DNA of 64,000 nt. Origin: Perkinsus olseni (Eukaryota; Perkinsozoa; Perkinsida; Perkinsidae). Below are positions 23,990 to 34,751 of this stretch, piece after piece. The position numbers and the translations under genes are program-made. Within the stretch, counting starts at the first letter, position 1. The number at the start of each line of letters is the position of its first letter. The stretch spans positions 17,763 to 81,762 of the forward strand of contig JABANP010000220.1 in assembly GCA_013115135.1 (NCBI GenBank), in the 5' to 3' direction. Below the pieces are notes generated by a model. That model did no database searches and had not been told where the DNA came from. It saw only the letters and a list, made by a program, of their open reading frames with translations.

Positions 23990-24332
23990 ATGATTGGTGT
24001 TTGTCTAGGTGCAGCGGGCGCGGCTCCACCTCCCCATGTGACGGCATCAATGTTGGGTATTGTGGCTGCTTTTGTAGCGTATGCTGCAGACTGCTGTCGA
24101 TGCGGCCTCCGGGCGTTGAGGGACGTTCGACAACACACACTCTTGAGCGCATTCCAGTTCGAGTGTCCATTTATCAAAGTGAGTTGGTGAATGGCTTCTA
24201 TTGGTGAGGATGGATGGCACTCGTCAGGCTCCTGAAGGCTGGCCCTCTCCCGTGATGGTGCAGCTTGCTGTGATTGTGCTTGTCTTTGTTCCTGTCTTAC
24301 TCTCGTTCACGGTGAGATGGGAGAGGTGGTAG
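23990..24332 (+). CDS. Small membrane protein with two helices, 97 residues
   Basis: Exons 23990-24178 and 24228-24332 join in phase across a 49-base GT-AG intron. There are two hydrophobic segments. The first is around residues 20-33 (MLGIVAAFVAYAAD), followed by a CCRC pair and an Arg-rich stretch. The second is near residues 74-90 (VQLAVIVLVFVPVLL), followed by a short basic tail (RWERW). This suggests an endomembrane or mitochondrial two-pass protein. No family is recognised. The first exon falls inside longer frames that are not coding. Confidence 0.55.
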
Positions 24333-24581
24333 GAGGCTGAGGCGGTGATGGCGCTTGTGTAGATACTATCGCGGAAGCTGCTACGAAGAATGGTGATTCA
24401 GGGAGTCCCGGAGGCTCCTGACCACCAGCATCAAGAGTGACCGAGACTTTTGTATCAGAATAATCGAGTCTTTTGCTGTTTCATCTGCTGTCGACTCGAA
24501 GGGATTGTGTTGTCTGTCACATTCTATTCGGCGTCTGCTGATAACGGAGCCTCTCATGAATCTATGGAAGACGGTTGTTTG

Positions 24582-25154
24582 CTACAGTACGATAGCGGCC
24601 GAGAGAGTGATAGAAGATAACGATCCATAAAAGAACATGAGGTCGGCAGTTCGATAGATGGGCGCTTCGCTCAATATTGGACCATACCAATTCGCCCGGC
24701 CAACCCGTGTGATATAACAGTAGTGACCCTTGACTGACTCTGTTAGGCTCCCACGCTCAGGGCAGGCTGTTGTTGGCTTCATCGAAGCTAGGGCTCGTAG
24801 CTTCGATACACGGAGAGATGCCTCTTCTAGCCTAGGAAAGGTATCGTTCTCCGTAAATCGATCACAACCTCGTACATTCCGTATTCCTTTCGAGCTGTCA
24901 GACGTCCTCCCATGGTAGGCGGAGCTTGTCGACATCACTTCGCTTCCTATTACATGCACGCGCAATACGAGGCACGAGACACAGACTTTGAACGGCAGTG
25001 TCTGCTTGCAAGCCGCTTCATCGTATCCAAGTGAGCTTAGCCCGACTTGACGGAGGCGCACCATGTGAGGGCGACTTTCTCCAAGACTATCGGAAGTGTT
25101 TCCTTTGGAAGAATACCTCGGATGATCTTTCGGTTTCGGATGGGAAACCGACAC
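24582..25154 (-). CDS. Open frame of 190 residues, doubtful
   Basis: This is the longest minus-strand frame between two plus-strand genes. It has no recognisable domain, no signal peptide and ordinary composition (Ser and Arg rich). It is longer than expected by chance for one frame, which is the only support. It may be a chance frame in a gap that otherwise holds nothing I can name (24333-25325). Confidence 0.2.
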   Translation of the reverse strand: MSVSHPKPKDHPRYSSKGNTSDSLGESRPHMVRLRQVGLSSLGYDEAACKQTLPFKVCVSCLVLRVHVIGSEVMSTSSAYHGRTSDSSKGIRNVRGCDRFTENDTFPRLEEASLRVSKLRALASMKPTTACPERGSLTESVKGHYCYITRVGRANWYGPILSEAPIYRTADLMFFYGSLSSITLSAAIVL

Positions 25155-25325
25155 TAAGAAACGGTTCTCCTTTTGCTCGCCTGTTACGGTTTCATCTTCG
25201 CCAGATTTCGTGATGATAGGACCTCATTGATGTTTCTCAAGAATAGAGAGTGTTGCCCCGCATCCGATTCATTCTCGAGTCTACGCGGTCTCATCTTCAG
25301 CTTCTTCGTCTCGTTAGCCACGTCC

Positions 25326-26363
25326 ATGGCGAGGTTCTCTCGAGTAGCCGTCTTGATGGTGACATTCATCGTTCTGCATCGCTTGCAGGCAGCGAAGTTG
25401 AAGAGGCCTGATGAAGAGAAGGAAAGATGTGAGTTGTAGTTTTGTTTTCGTGTCTTCATGGGTTCGCTTTGTCTAGGGGTTCCTAAAGCGAATGCGGCGG
25501 CGAAGGATGTCGACTACAGTTTGTTCGCTAATGGCCGAGGCAAGGTGAAGGTCAAGGATGGAAAGTCCGACTGTGACGGCAAGTGGAAGGATGCGGAAAC
25601 GTATGGTGCCCGGAAGAAGACTATAAAGCAGTGAGTTTGCGAAGCGTCGCAGTGCGATCTGATCTGTTGTCTCAGGTTCTGCATCAGACTGCATGAGAAG
25701 CATCAAGACGACAAGGGTTATACGGATGCCCCCAAGAGATATGGTGGGTCTCGATTATCAGAGATCGATCAGAACTGTGCCTTTCTCAGACTGCCGACTG
25801 GATCCTAACGACAAGGGGAATGATCACGGCAGGAAGAATAGAGACTGGCTGTAAGGGGTATCTTCCCGGTCTTCAACTTTCAACTCGCCGGAAGGTGCTA
25901 CGAGAAGAACCCGAAGTACGTCCTGCTTCCTCCTCATGGGCCGGAGCTCAACGCGACCTGCCCTACATCATGGAACGCCTACGAGCATCGTGCGATCTCG
26001 TGTAGTCTAATGCTCTCTCGGCTTTACACTGTAATTGCGCAGCCATGTAGGGTACCCGAAGGACAGTCCGCCGAGCTGGTGTCACTACAACTGGTATGAG
26101 AATCTTCAAGTCTGCTGGTGTATGCCGGGCTTCTATCGCGACTCTCCCTACGATACGACACTCAATAAGAGGTGAGCCAAGCTAACTACGAAATTCGCTT
26201 GGTCGCATTGATCCTTCTCAGAGCTTGCCCGGATGGAGAGGAGATCTTCATCGCCCCCAGCTTCGTGAACCGCGACACTGTCCGTCAACTTCAAGCAGCG
26301 GATCCCAGTACTGGTCTTACCGATGCTGGAGAAGAGTGTTCGTGCTCGGCTGGGTTCCCCTAA
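25326..26363 (+). CDS. Secreted Cys-rich protein, seven exons
   Basis: Exons 25326-25428, 25477-25630, 25676-25743, 25790-25850, 25895-25999, 26043-26171 and 26222-26363 join in phase to 253 residues. Introns are 44-50 bases, all GT-AG. A clear signal peptide occupies the first 22 residues (hydrophobic core VAVLMVTFIVLH, cleavage near LQA-AK). The mature part starts with a basic Lys-rich region, then has about 11 cysteines, mostly in the last 140 residues (WCHYNWYENLQVCWC, ACPDGEE, ECSCSAGFP). This points to a disulphide-bonded extracellular protein. I do not recognise the family. None of the exons is the longest open frame at its position, so a single-frame search would miss this gene. Confidence 0.75.
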
Positions 26364-27091
26364 TTTGCACTATACATCAGTCGCTTTCATCGACTAAGTT
26401 GCAAAAGATACGGTTGGGAGTGCCCTTTAAGTTCATCTGTACCAACCAAGTTCGCGGTATATTGCCGCACATGGCAATCTGTATCGTTCGAGCTTATCGT
26501 ATGAAGTGCTGCACGTCTTTTAAGTGAGAACAGTGTCATAGAAAACGGTCGAGTACTTTTCGTGAGAGATGTTTTGAGTTATGTAGTCGCTGGAGATGAG
26601 ATAGGATATGATTTTTGTGTGACTGATGTTGCGACTCACTTGAGTAGCGATGATAAGGCTAACGCTTATACACAAGGTGTTCTCCCAAGTAGCTCTGTCA
26701 AGAGGACGCTGCCGTTGTCGACTCTTTTTCTTGTTCCGATGAACACGTGGTGAAAAGTGCGTGGATGGTGGTTAGATGTTACGCGCTGCACTGCTCAAGC
26801 CTCATGAACTGCAGTCACGGGTATTTTTCCGGTCCAGGAAGTTCCCTTGGGATTTGGCCGCATAATATGGCTATGTGTAGAACATCTCATTGTGAATACA
26901 CCTTCTCTGATTTCCATCTCTTCCGCCGTACAGCCCTTTACTTTCAAAGGTTGTTTTCGTGGGGATTCCACTGGTATAACGTAGTAATGAATCCCTGAAT
27001 CACATGAATTAGCAAATTTTCACTCGAAGGTGCAATGGCTCGGCCTTTGATGAGTCCGCTCGGACCTCCCCAAAACAAAACTCCACCGTGT
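26364..27091. other. No gene seen
   Basis: This lies between convergent genes (plus strand ending 26363, minus strand ending 27092) and probably holds their 3' untranslated regions. No coding text was recognised. Confidence 0.45.
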
Positions 27092-27965
27092 TCAAGGATT
27101 GTCGGAAAATTCACATACGCATTTTAATGGAACAAGAAATTCGTGCAAGCCGTCGATAGACTTGCTGATGACTGTCGCCTGGCCTTGACGTGCGTGCCGA
27201 GCTTTGAGAGAAACAACAGCTCCCACAGGTAAACAGTGCATCACGGGAAGGACCACTTCTAGGTTCCTGAAGCAAATTTGGTAACCCGCAAAACACGCCC
27301 AGGCCTCCAACCTACCGGCCAGGCGATTTTCCTACCACTGTCTCCACCTGCTTAATCTCCACCGAAGCCGTGCGCCCAGAGTCGACCAAACTTCCCGTGC
27401 AGGTCGCCGATTCACACTTCTCAACAACCATTTTCTGCCGGAAGTGGCGGGACGACTTGTCCTTTACTCGGACCACTAGGCCAGGTTTCACCCAATTGAC
27501 GTCTTCTGTGAGATCCACCACGGCATCAGGAGCATCTCTCCTGGCGTGCATCACTATCATGGGACGCCACAGAGGGCGGGACAAAGCGGCGCTTCTTCGA
27601 GCTCGCATGAGGGCTCCGGACTGTCCTGCGTTCTCGAAGCTCGCGCGCCTTCATAGTGAAAGCAGTCTCGGCAGCCACCCGTTTCGTATCTGAGACGCGG
27701 CGAAGATATGAGCTAACAGCAACGCCGTCAGAAGCGATCGTCACCTGCTATGGCTGCTGTAACATCTCGTTGATTGACCGAAGAGATGCTGCGTTGGAGG
27801 AACTCCGTGTTCACGGCGATTCTGCCTTCCCGCTTCGACTCGTCGCGCCGTCGAGCCTCAGCTTCTTGAATGAGTAGTCCAGCGATCCACCGGTCCTCTT
27901 TGTCCATTTATACTTTTCGAAAATTCTGACCATCACTCGGTCCCTTCTCGATGGTTGGCCCGACA
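27092..27965 (-). CDS. KOW-domain protein, GPKOW/MOS2 or KIN17-like
   Basis: The two C-terminal exons are convincing. The first has NWVKPGLVVRVKDKS, a KMVVEKC strand and VEIKQVETVV. The second reads NLEVVLPVMHCLPVGAV, SLKARHARQGQATV and CVCEFSDNP before the stop at 27094-27092. In the GPKOW/MOS2/Spp2 family, which acts with a DEAH helicase in the spliceosome, KOW modules end in a similar E-Y-x-G-D-P tail. KIN17 has related KOW modules and is the alternative. A likely N-terminal exon starts at 27965 (MSGQPSRRDRV, Lys/Arg rich). The middle (27.5-27.85 kb) is basic but its splice joins are unresolved. No G-patch was seen. Confidence 0.5.
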
Positions 27966-28152
27966 TCTTCCCAGACTCGCAACGCAAAACACAGACAGTA
28001 ACAACAGAGCAATCCACCAAGGGGAATTTTGTAGAGAAGTGAATCACCCAGAAAGGAACTCACTATAAAGGAGTTTAATAAAAGTTCTGCTTCATGCAGC
28101 ATGATCAACAATAGGATGTACATGTACAACAACATCGATCATGAAAGACGAC

Positions 28153-31100
28153 TCACACGAGGAGTGGAAGTTTCGTCTCTTCCCCCACACGACCCGAATA
28201 CTGGGTTACATACACGGGTTCGTTTCGACGCTTCCACATCGCCGTGGAATCTTTAGGCTCTTGAGGAGGCCGAAGCTGGCGGAGCAAGTCTGCGGCCTGT
28301 TTGAGCAACGACTCTCTCGCGTCACTAACACACCGCAATGCTAGCCAAGAAGAACCGCAGGGGCAAGATGGGGACCACTGGGCGAGTAGATCACCCGAGA
28401 GGATATCGACCAGCCAAATCCCTCCCACTCTGTCGCAAACAACGATCGCTTGACCACTGCCTGTCGGTGAGACACTCTGTAGAGGAAGCTGCGCACCCTT
28501 CTCCGAGGCAGACCAGGTGTACAGCACCGACATCCTTCCCTCACAGTTACCACTGGCCGCTGAGAGCTGTGAGGTCGACCTATCGATGCTACGCTTCGAC
28601 TCGCGTCGCGAGGGTACCTCTCCGCTAGGGGCACCGCTGAGTCTATTGCTCGGAGCTTCGTGGTTCTGTTGATCCGTGGTGCTAACGGAAACCAGAGAGA
28701 CGGAGCCATTCAGAGTGTTCACCACCAGAAAACCATTATCGAGGTCCAACGTTATGGACTTGCTCCCTATGTTAATCGACCGGTTCGCTCGATCCTCTGA
28801 CCCTTGAGATACTCCGGAGCGACAGAATGACGAGGGATGCCAAAGAGCCTCGCGTCTCCACCGGGGTTCGAACTCCACTAGGCTGGACTCTTTGCGCCGG
28901 CCAATCCGCGTCAAGAGGCCCGGAGCTGAACATGAGCACGAATCGGTCTGCAGTGTGCAAGTGCCCCGCAGAAGAGCGCCTTCTCGCTGCCGTAATGGGT
29001 CTACTCGCCCGCCACCAAGTGATCCGGTGAGACGAATCTGCGCAATCATCGCCATGCAGTGCTGCTAAGTGAATTGCATCGGAGCCTGCTCGAGACGACA
29101 CGACCGTTATATCAGTTATCCCTCTCCAGTCGAGTGCAGCGTCCATGACTTCAAGGCAAGAAAATGGTTGCAGGGTGTACCTGTAGATCTTACCGTCCTC
29201 ACATCCGCACAGCAGGGAGGCGGAGGAGGGTTCATGAGCAAGCGAGGTACAGGTCACGTGTTTCCCAGCTCGCTTCGACCCTGGATGGAAGGCTCGGTAA
29301 CACCTGGGCCGCCCTGAGCCGCCGTAGCCAGGGGTCGTGCAGAACAGCCAAACAGGCCCTCCCTCGTTGGAGTCGGCGCATGAGGTACTAACTGCCAGAG
29401 TGGGCTTCGTGGCGGTAAACGCTACTACTGCCTTCACAGGGCCTGGTGCAGCCACACTCAGGTCGTTACCAGAGCAGTCCACTCGATGATCAATAGCCTT
29501 CAACTCTACGCTCTCATGCAGTAGAGATAGGGCAGCTAGCGACGGGTATCGCCGGGTGACAACACCGGAAAATTGGTCCACAATCTCAATCGAACCATCT
29601 GCACGGCATACGACCAGCATGTCTCGACACCCACCGTCGAGCGCGGAGGACCATGCATGCGCTTGTGCTATCCCCGCCGAGCTTTCCGTTCGACCTCCCA
29701 CCAGAACCTTGCCGGGCTCTCCAGGCGACCAGCGATGTCGAACGATCTTATCCGCAGCGTCGAGGCTTATGAGCCTCCCAGAAGCCTCGTTGAGAGTCGC
29801 CCAGACGATTTTACTATTGCCGTCACTCGAGCCGGTACCACCGGAAAGGGATCTCTTCTTCGCTCCGCTGTTAGGGCGGATGATATAAAAGCGCTTCCCA
29901 GCAACAAGCAAACGGCTGGGCAAGGGTGTTAGCAATCTGCCCAGTACATTCAGCTGACCGAGTCCACCGGGAACCTCGCTGACGATACTCAGCGAGACCG
30001 CATCCCAGACTATGACATGCGAACCTTCATCGATACTAGCTACGTAGGCACCATCAAGGCACGACGCAACGTCTGATAGCGGTTTGGCATGGCCGACCAG
30101 TGGCTGCTTGAAACCTCTGAATGAGTTGGCCTCCAGCGTGTACGCCGCGAGGACCGTGCTGGACGTCGCTACGACCAGCAGCGACTGCTGTGGCGAGTAC
30201 GCGACACTGCGTACTACGCTCTTTCCTGACCGCCTGTCTAGGTCGCGCCAAGGAGTCACTCTTGCCTCCACCATGAGCCTGCTGCTCTCGAGCAGACAGA
30301 AGGTTCCATCCGCGGATGTCGACAAAAGATATGCGGGAAGAGCGCCTCCTGCTGTTGGACTGGCAAGCCCTACAAGCCTTGTCACAGGACCACTGTGAAT
30401 CCCTTCAAGTGACTTTACATGGGAGAGTTCCGCCACTGACCCCGCTCTGATTTTCTAGAGCAAAGAGGTGGAAGCCGCCACGCGTATCACACATCAACCA
30501 AGGCGCCTCTTCGTGTTTGATAGACACGATTTGGCTCAGTAAAACGCGCTCCTTCCCCTGGGCAAGCGTCAGTTTATGACTTCCCACAGCGCGGAAGGTG
30601 AAGCCGAATTTTGTTCGGGAGCTTCTTGTCTTGTCTCGTATCTTTTTTTCCTCTTTTAAAGGCACCTTTTCCCAGGCACCGACGTAATTCCCAGCGTACA
30701 GCACACAAATGACCTGGAAGTGGCGAATAAGTTTCGAATTCACATCAAGCGTGCATTGCACCTTAGATTTGGGGTCAAAGCTCACAGAGATGGCTTCGTG
30801 TCGGGTTGGGGACAGGGTCCTCAGCCTGCGCACGACATGCGCCGACGAGGCCCTTAACAGCCGCTCCTACCGATGGATGCAGCTCGTAGAGTAATCCGTT
30901 TTTGTCGCGCTTCGCCAACCAAACGCTCACTGCCGAGGACCGACGATGAGTTGTTATCACTGCGTCCAGAGAAGCGCAGTACCTGGTAGGGCGCCCTCAT
31001 CAGATTGAATTTTTCAAGCCTACTGCAAGGTTGTGATGCATTCGCCCGGATGGGTCGCTGAGTCCACGAATTTCTGGCATTTGCTCCAGGCTGGGCGCTC

Positions 31101-31888
31101 GGCCAGATCGTCTCCCGTCCTCCATCGCCTCGAGTTCAGGTACTTGAGCCAGTGCCAACCTTAGACACGAATGGTTTTCAGATGACGCTGTGGCGGGCTG
31201 GCCTCAGAACGATCGCGCGATGGCCCAGACGCTACCTGCCGCTCCCGCTGTGGTTTGCCGCAAAGGCGGCCCGACCAAGCAAATAGTCGACGAGGTGAAT
31301 CCAGGAGACACCCAGGGCTCGGCCTTGATTATCTCGGTCGGACAGAGCGCCGAAGAGCTCAACTATCCCCGCTACGTACGAGTGCAATTGCTGTGGATGG
31401 TAGCAACCGGTCCTGAAGACCATGTTACGACGAGGATTCATCACAACCATTCATGCTTACTTTAAAAAGAGGTCTGTTAGTTGGGCCAGGCTGTGCAGAC
31501 GGCGATCTTCCGATGGTACCGGTGCCATGGACCACAGAGCGAGAGAAGATTTAGCAGTCACAGCGGAGTAGCGCGGATGCTGGCGACCTGGGAATAGGAT
31601 GCTCGCTGCAACGGATGATTCAACCTGCGCCATCGTCCAGCAAGCAGCCGGCTGCGTAGTACTCTCACCAACACCACGGGCACACACGAGTTCATGAGAA
31701 GGAGTCCTAGACTCACCATGACGCTTTTTTCGGGGCTTAGGTACCAGAGGGGGTAGGCGGAATTCATCACCGACCGACTCAGAGTAGCGCTGCTTTATAA
31801 GAGCCTGATAACAAGGATGATAACCGTTTGGACGAAGAATGGTGACACATGCCTAGTAGATTAGACGGATCACAAGGGAAACGTTCAT
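28153..31888 (-). CDS. Large beta-propeller-like (WD40-type) protein
   Basis: The start MNVSL (31888) splices to LIKQRYSESVGDEF, then to RQHPRYSAVTAKSS, then to TGCYHPQQLHSYVAGIVELF and onward. All of these joins keep phase. The middle has repeated strand motifs such as VSVWLAKRDKNG, LLSTSADGTFCLL, SVAYSPQQSLLVVATSS, VASIDEGSHVIVWD and SLLCGCEDGKIYRY. The C-terminus has VVCDRVGGIWLVDIL and SWLALRCVSDARESLLK. These are propeller blades of WD40 type, with a helical N-terminal region. At least two internal joins (near 30.85 and 28.85-29.05 kb) change frame and are not resolved. I do not recognise the family; a scaffold in a nuclear or trafficking complex is only a guess. Confidence 0.6.
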
Positions 31889-32234
31889 CAACAGCCTAAA
31901 CCAGCCAAACAGAAAGACATTGGGCGCCCCTCCCCAACCCGAACGGTACATGCATGTCCATCAGGGCCTCCTTGTCGAGAGCACATAGTATATCGTCGAC
32001 CTCCATGGGGCAATCCATTTTACACCGAGTTGAAGCTGCTTGTCGTGAAACGCAGTCTCATTCCAGGCGAGCGCGTCGAGCTTTCGGCGAACAGAGAATT
32101 ACTGGAAATTGTGGAGACCGTACGGCGCTTACGGTGGTGACGCCCCTGTAGGCTAGCGTTTATGATTGGCAGAAACGTAGCTGTCATTCGAACGAGTATT
32201 GTCTTCTTGCCTTAGTGTATTTTCTTGAGTGGTA
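31889..32234. promoter_or_regulatory. Divergent intergenic region (inferred promoters)
   Basis: 346 bases separate the start codons of the minus-strand propeller gene and the plus-strand CDPK, so both promoters and 5' leaders must lie here. No named motif is visible. Confidence 0.35.
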
Positions 32235-34148
32235 ATGTCGTCAGTACCACCGTCCGTCAACAACAAGAGTAGTAATGGCGTCACTGTGACCACCGATGAC
32301 TGCAGCAGCAGCGGGGACCTGGTCTCCTGTCCGGGTGGCGTGTGCTCTATGCGACGACGATCGACACAGGGTACTGATACGTCTATCGGGAGCAGCTCTG
32401 ATGCAGCAAGCCCCCATCAGAAGTTCGAGCAGTCCGTCTCGCACGAGCGGGCCTATCGAGCGCTGAAGAGGGAGAATCAGCCCGGCAGTCTGTTCGTTAG
32501 GGGCCGCCAGACTTTGATCATCGACAGGAGGGACAAGAGCCGACATGGGCCGGAGAAGCTTCTGAAGGAGTACGAGCTGCAGAGGGTGATTGGTAATGGC
32601 TCTCAGGGGTCGGTGTGTGAAGCGGTTTGTCGTGCTACGGGTGACCACCGCGCCATAAAAATAATCCCCAAATGTGATGCTGTCCTCACGGGAGGGACTT
32701 GCAGTCTCGAAGAAATCTCCATAGTCAATCGGCAGATGAAGCGAGAGGTCGGGGCCATGGGTCGCCTCGACCATCCCAATATTTGTAAACTTTACGAGAT
32801 CTACGAAGACAGTATGTCCTTCTATTTGGTCATGGAACTCTGTCGTGGTCCTGAGCTCACCGACTATCTTCTTAAGGAGCGCTACCTTTCCGAACCCGAA
32901 GCTGCCCGGATTCTCAGGGGTCTTCTTTCGGCCGTCAATTACTGCCACAGCAAGGGTATAATCCATCGGGATATCAAACCTGAGAATATCCTTTTCTCGA
33001 CGCTCAACGTGAAGTCTCCAGTCAAACTCATCGATTTTGGCTTCAGCGCCCGGGTCTTTCAGAATTCCTGTGCACTAGGCTGCGATGAAGAGCATTCCCG
33101 TGAGATCGATCTGGGCACTCGGAAAGTGTCACGGTTCGAGCTTCGGTACTGCGGTCTCCCCAAGTTTGACGCCGTCAAGGCTCAGCGGGAGGCCGTCAAC
33201 AGCATCCCGCCGGGTGGAATCTCCCTGGTCAATGACTTCGGCAAGGGCGCTCAGAAGCTGCACGGTCTGGTCGGCACGCCCTACTACGTAGCGCCGGAGA
33301 TCATCGCTGGCCATCAGCATCACACCGGAATGGACATGTGGAGCCTCGGGGTTCTTTTGTTTGTACTGCTAGGCGGTTATCCGCCCTTCCGAGGAGCCAC
33401 TACTGGTGAGGTGCTGGAGTCCATAACGAAGAGTCAGGGCGTGCAGTTCCCGGAAAAATGGTGGGGTGGTGTTTCGGAAGAAGCCAAGGATCTGATAAGG
33501 CGGCTGATGGAGAGGGACTGCAGCAAGCGGCTGACAGCGGCGGAGGCCTGGGAGCATCCCTGGATGAAAAGATACCGCCCGAACAGCGAGCTGGTCCATC
33601 TCAGTCCGGAGACCTTCGAGACCTTCGTCCACGCCAGCAAGCTGCGGAAGGTGGCAGTGAACGCCATCGCCTACAATCTGTCGGTCTGCAGCTGTGCCGA
33701 GTGGATTAGGGAGATCTATCGCACCTTCGAGGCACTCGATGTCACCGGATCGGGTACGATAACCCTACCGGAGTTCCGCAGTGCCATGAAGAAGGCCAGG
33801 CCCGAAATGGGAGAGGCTAAGATCGACGAGCTCTTTGCGGGCATCGACACGGACGCCAGCGACGAGATCGACTATACAGAATTTCTCGCGGCTGCGATTT
33901 CCCAGGTTACCTTCTCCCGCATCGATCTGTGCAAGAAGGCGTTCAGAATCCTCGACCGGAAGCAGGATGGGAAGATTTCTTCCGATGAGCTGAGGCAGAT
34001 CATGGGTATCACCCAACGGGACGATTTGGACGAGGAGTCTGTGGCGGAGGTCATTCGGGAGTTCGACACCAACGGTGATGGCTTCATTGATTTTCAAGAG
34101 TTCCTTTCGATGATGCAATCGTACGATGTTGGCTCTTCTACGCCCTGA
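32235..34148 (+). CDS. Calcium-dependent protein kinase (CDPK)
   Basis: A Ser/Thr kinase of 637 residues activated by calcium through its own C-terminal EF-hands, as in plants and alveolates. A Ser-rich N-terminus leads to the kinase: glycine loop GNGSQGSV near 119-126, AIK lysine at about 141, HRDIKPEN near 243, DFG at 266-268, TPYYVAPE near 347-354 and DMWSLGVLLF. A junction helix (FVHASKLRKVAVNAI) precedes four EF-hands with loops at about 501-512, 537-548, 573-584 and 610-621; the first is weakest (GSG, no second Asp). No N-myristoylation glycine is seen at residue 2. The gap between DFG and APE is roughly 60 residues longer than usual. The frame is uninterrupted, unlike its intron-rich neighbours. 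I start at the ATG at 32235; the frame opens slightly earlier without an ATG. Confidence 0.95.
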   Translation: MSSVPPSVNNKSSNGVTVTTDDCSSSGDLVSCPGGVCSMRRRSTQGTDTSIGSSSDAASPHQKFEQSVSHERAYRALKRENQPGSLFVRGRQTLIIDRRDKSRHGPEKLLKEYELQRVIGNGSQGSVCEAVCRATGDHRAIKIIPKCDAVLTGGTCSLEEISIVNRQMKREVGAMGRLDHPNICKLYEIYEDSMSFYLVMELCRGPELTDYLLKERYLSEPEAARILRGLLSAVNYCHSKGIIHRDIKPENILFSTLNVKSPVKLIDFGFSARVFQNSCALGCDEEHSREIDLGTRKVSRFELRYCGLPKFDAVKAQREAVNSIPPGGISLVNDFGKGAQKLHGLVGTPYYVAPEIIAGHQHHTGMDMWSLGVLLFVLLGGYPPFRGATTGEVLESITKSQGVQFPEKWWGGVSEEAKDLIRRLMERDCSKRLTAAEAWEHPWMKRYRPNSELVHLSPETFETFVHASKLRKVAVNAIAYNLSVCSCAEWIREIYRTFEALDVTGSGTITLPEFRSAMKKARPEMGEAKIDELFAGIDTDASDEIDYTEFLAAAISQVTFSRIDLCKKAFRILDRKQDGKISSDELRQIMGITQRDDLDEESVAEVIREFDTNGDGFIDFQEFLSMMQSYDVGSSTP

Positions 34149-34751
34149 TGGTCGCTGATGATTTTGCTGGTCGTGGTCGTTTATTTATACACCCCCTTCT
34201 TCGATGACCAACGATGAGGCTATCATCAATTTAATTCTCCCGCGTCATCATCATCACCATCAGTATAATATTTCTGTAAACTCAGCCATATGTTTGCCAC
34301 ATGAAAACGTCTAGTGTTTGTTAGTGTCCTCAGTTGACGGCGATCATTCGGAAGGCAGATTCTGAAGCTTCAGAGCGATAAAGGCGGTTGTTGCTCCGCA
34401 GTCGTGTCTCGAAGGGTTGGAAGGGAGAGGGACTTGCCTCGTTGCCAGGTATTGAAGGTAGTGGCTCAATCTTGGATACACTACTACGATCAAACCCAGA
34501 TAGAATTACTACCGCGCATGGAAGTGAATACCTCCCATCGCAGGCAGTCTATGGACAGTTGGATTATTGGGTCGATCCATCTCGCAATCCGATCTCGGAA
34601 TCACACAGAGCCTCTTCTGTTGAGCGATAAGTATACTAGGATCTCTCACTCTGCTGCGACAAGTTCCCTTTCCCATAGGCTCGACTTCGGAACTCGGGAT
34701 GGTTGTATTGCGTAGAAACGTGTGAGCAGTGATAAGGTTGAAGATACGTTG
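34149..34751. other. No gene seen
   Basis: This is the 3' flank shared by two convergent genes, the CDPK and SOF1. A TCA/ATC-rich low-complexity run lies at 34222-34265. Short open frames at 34388-34715 are not recognised. Confidence 0.45.

Noticed and set aside
32241..32966. Minus-strand open frame of 241 codons
   Set aside because: It lies entirely antisense to the well-supported CDPK N-terminal and kinase coding sequence and encodes nothing recognisable.
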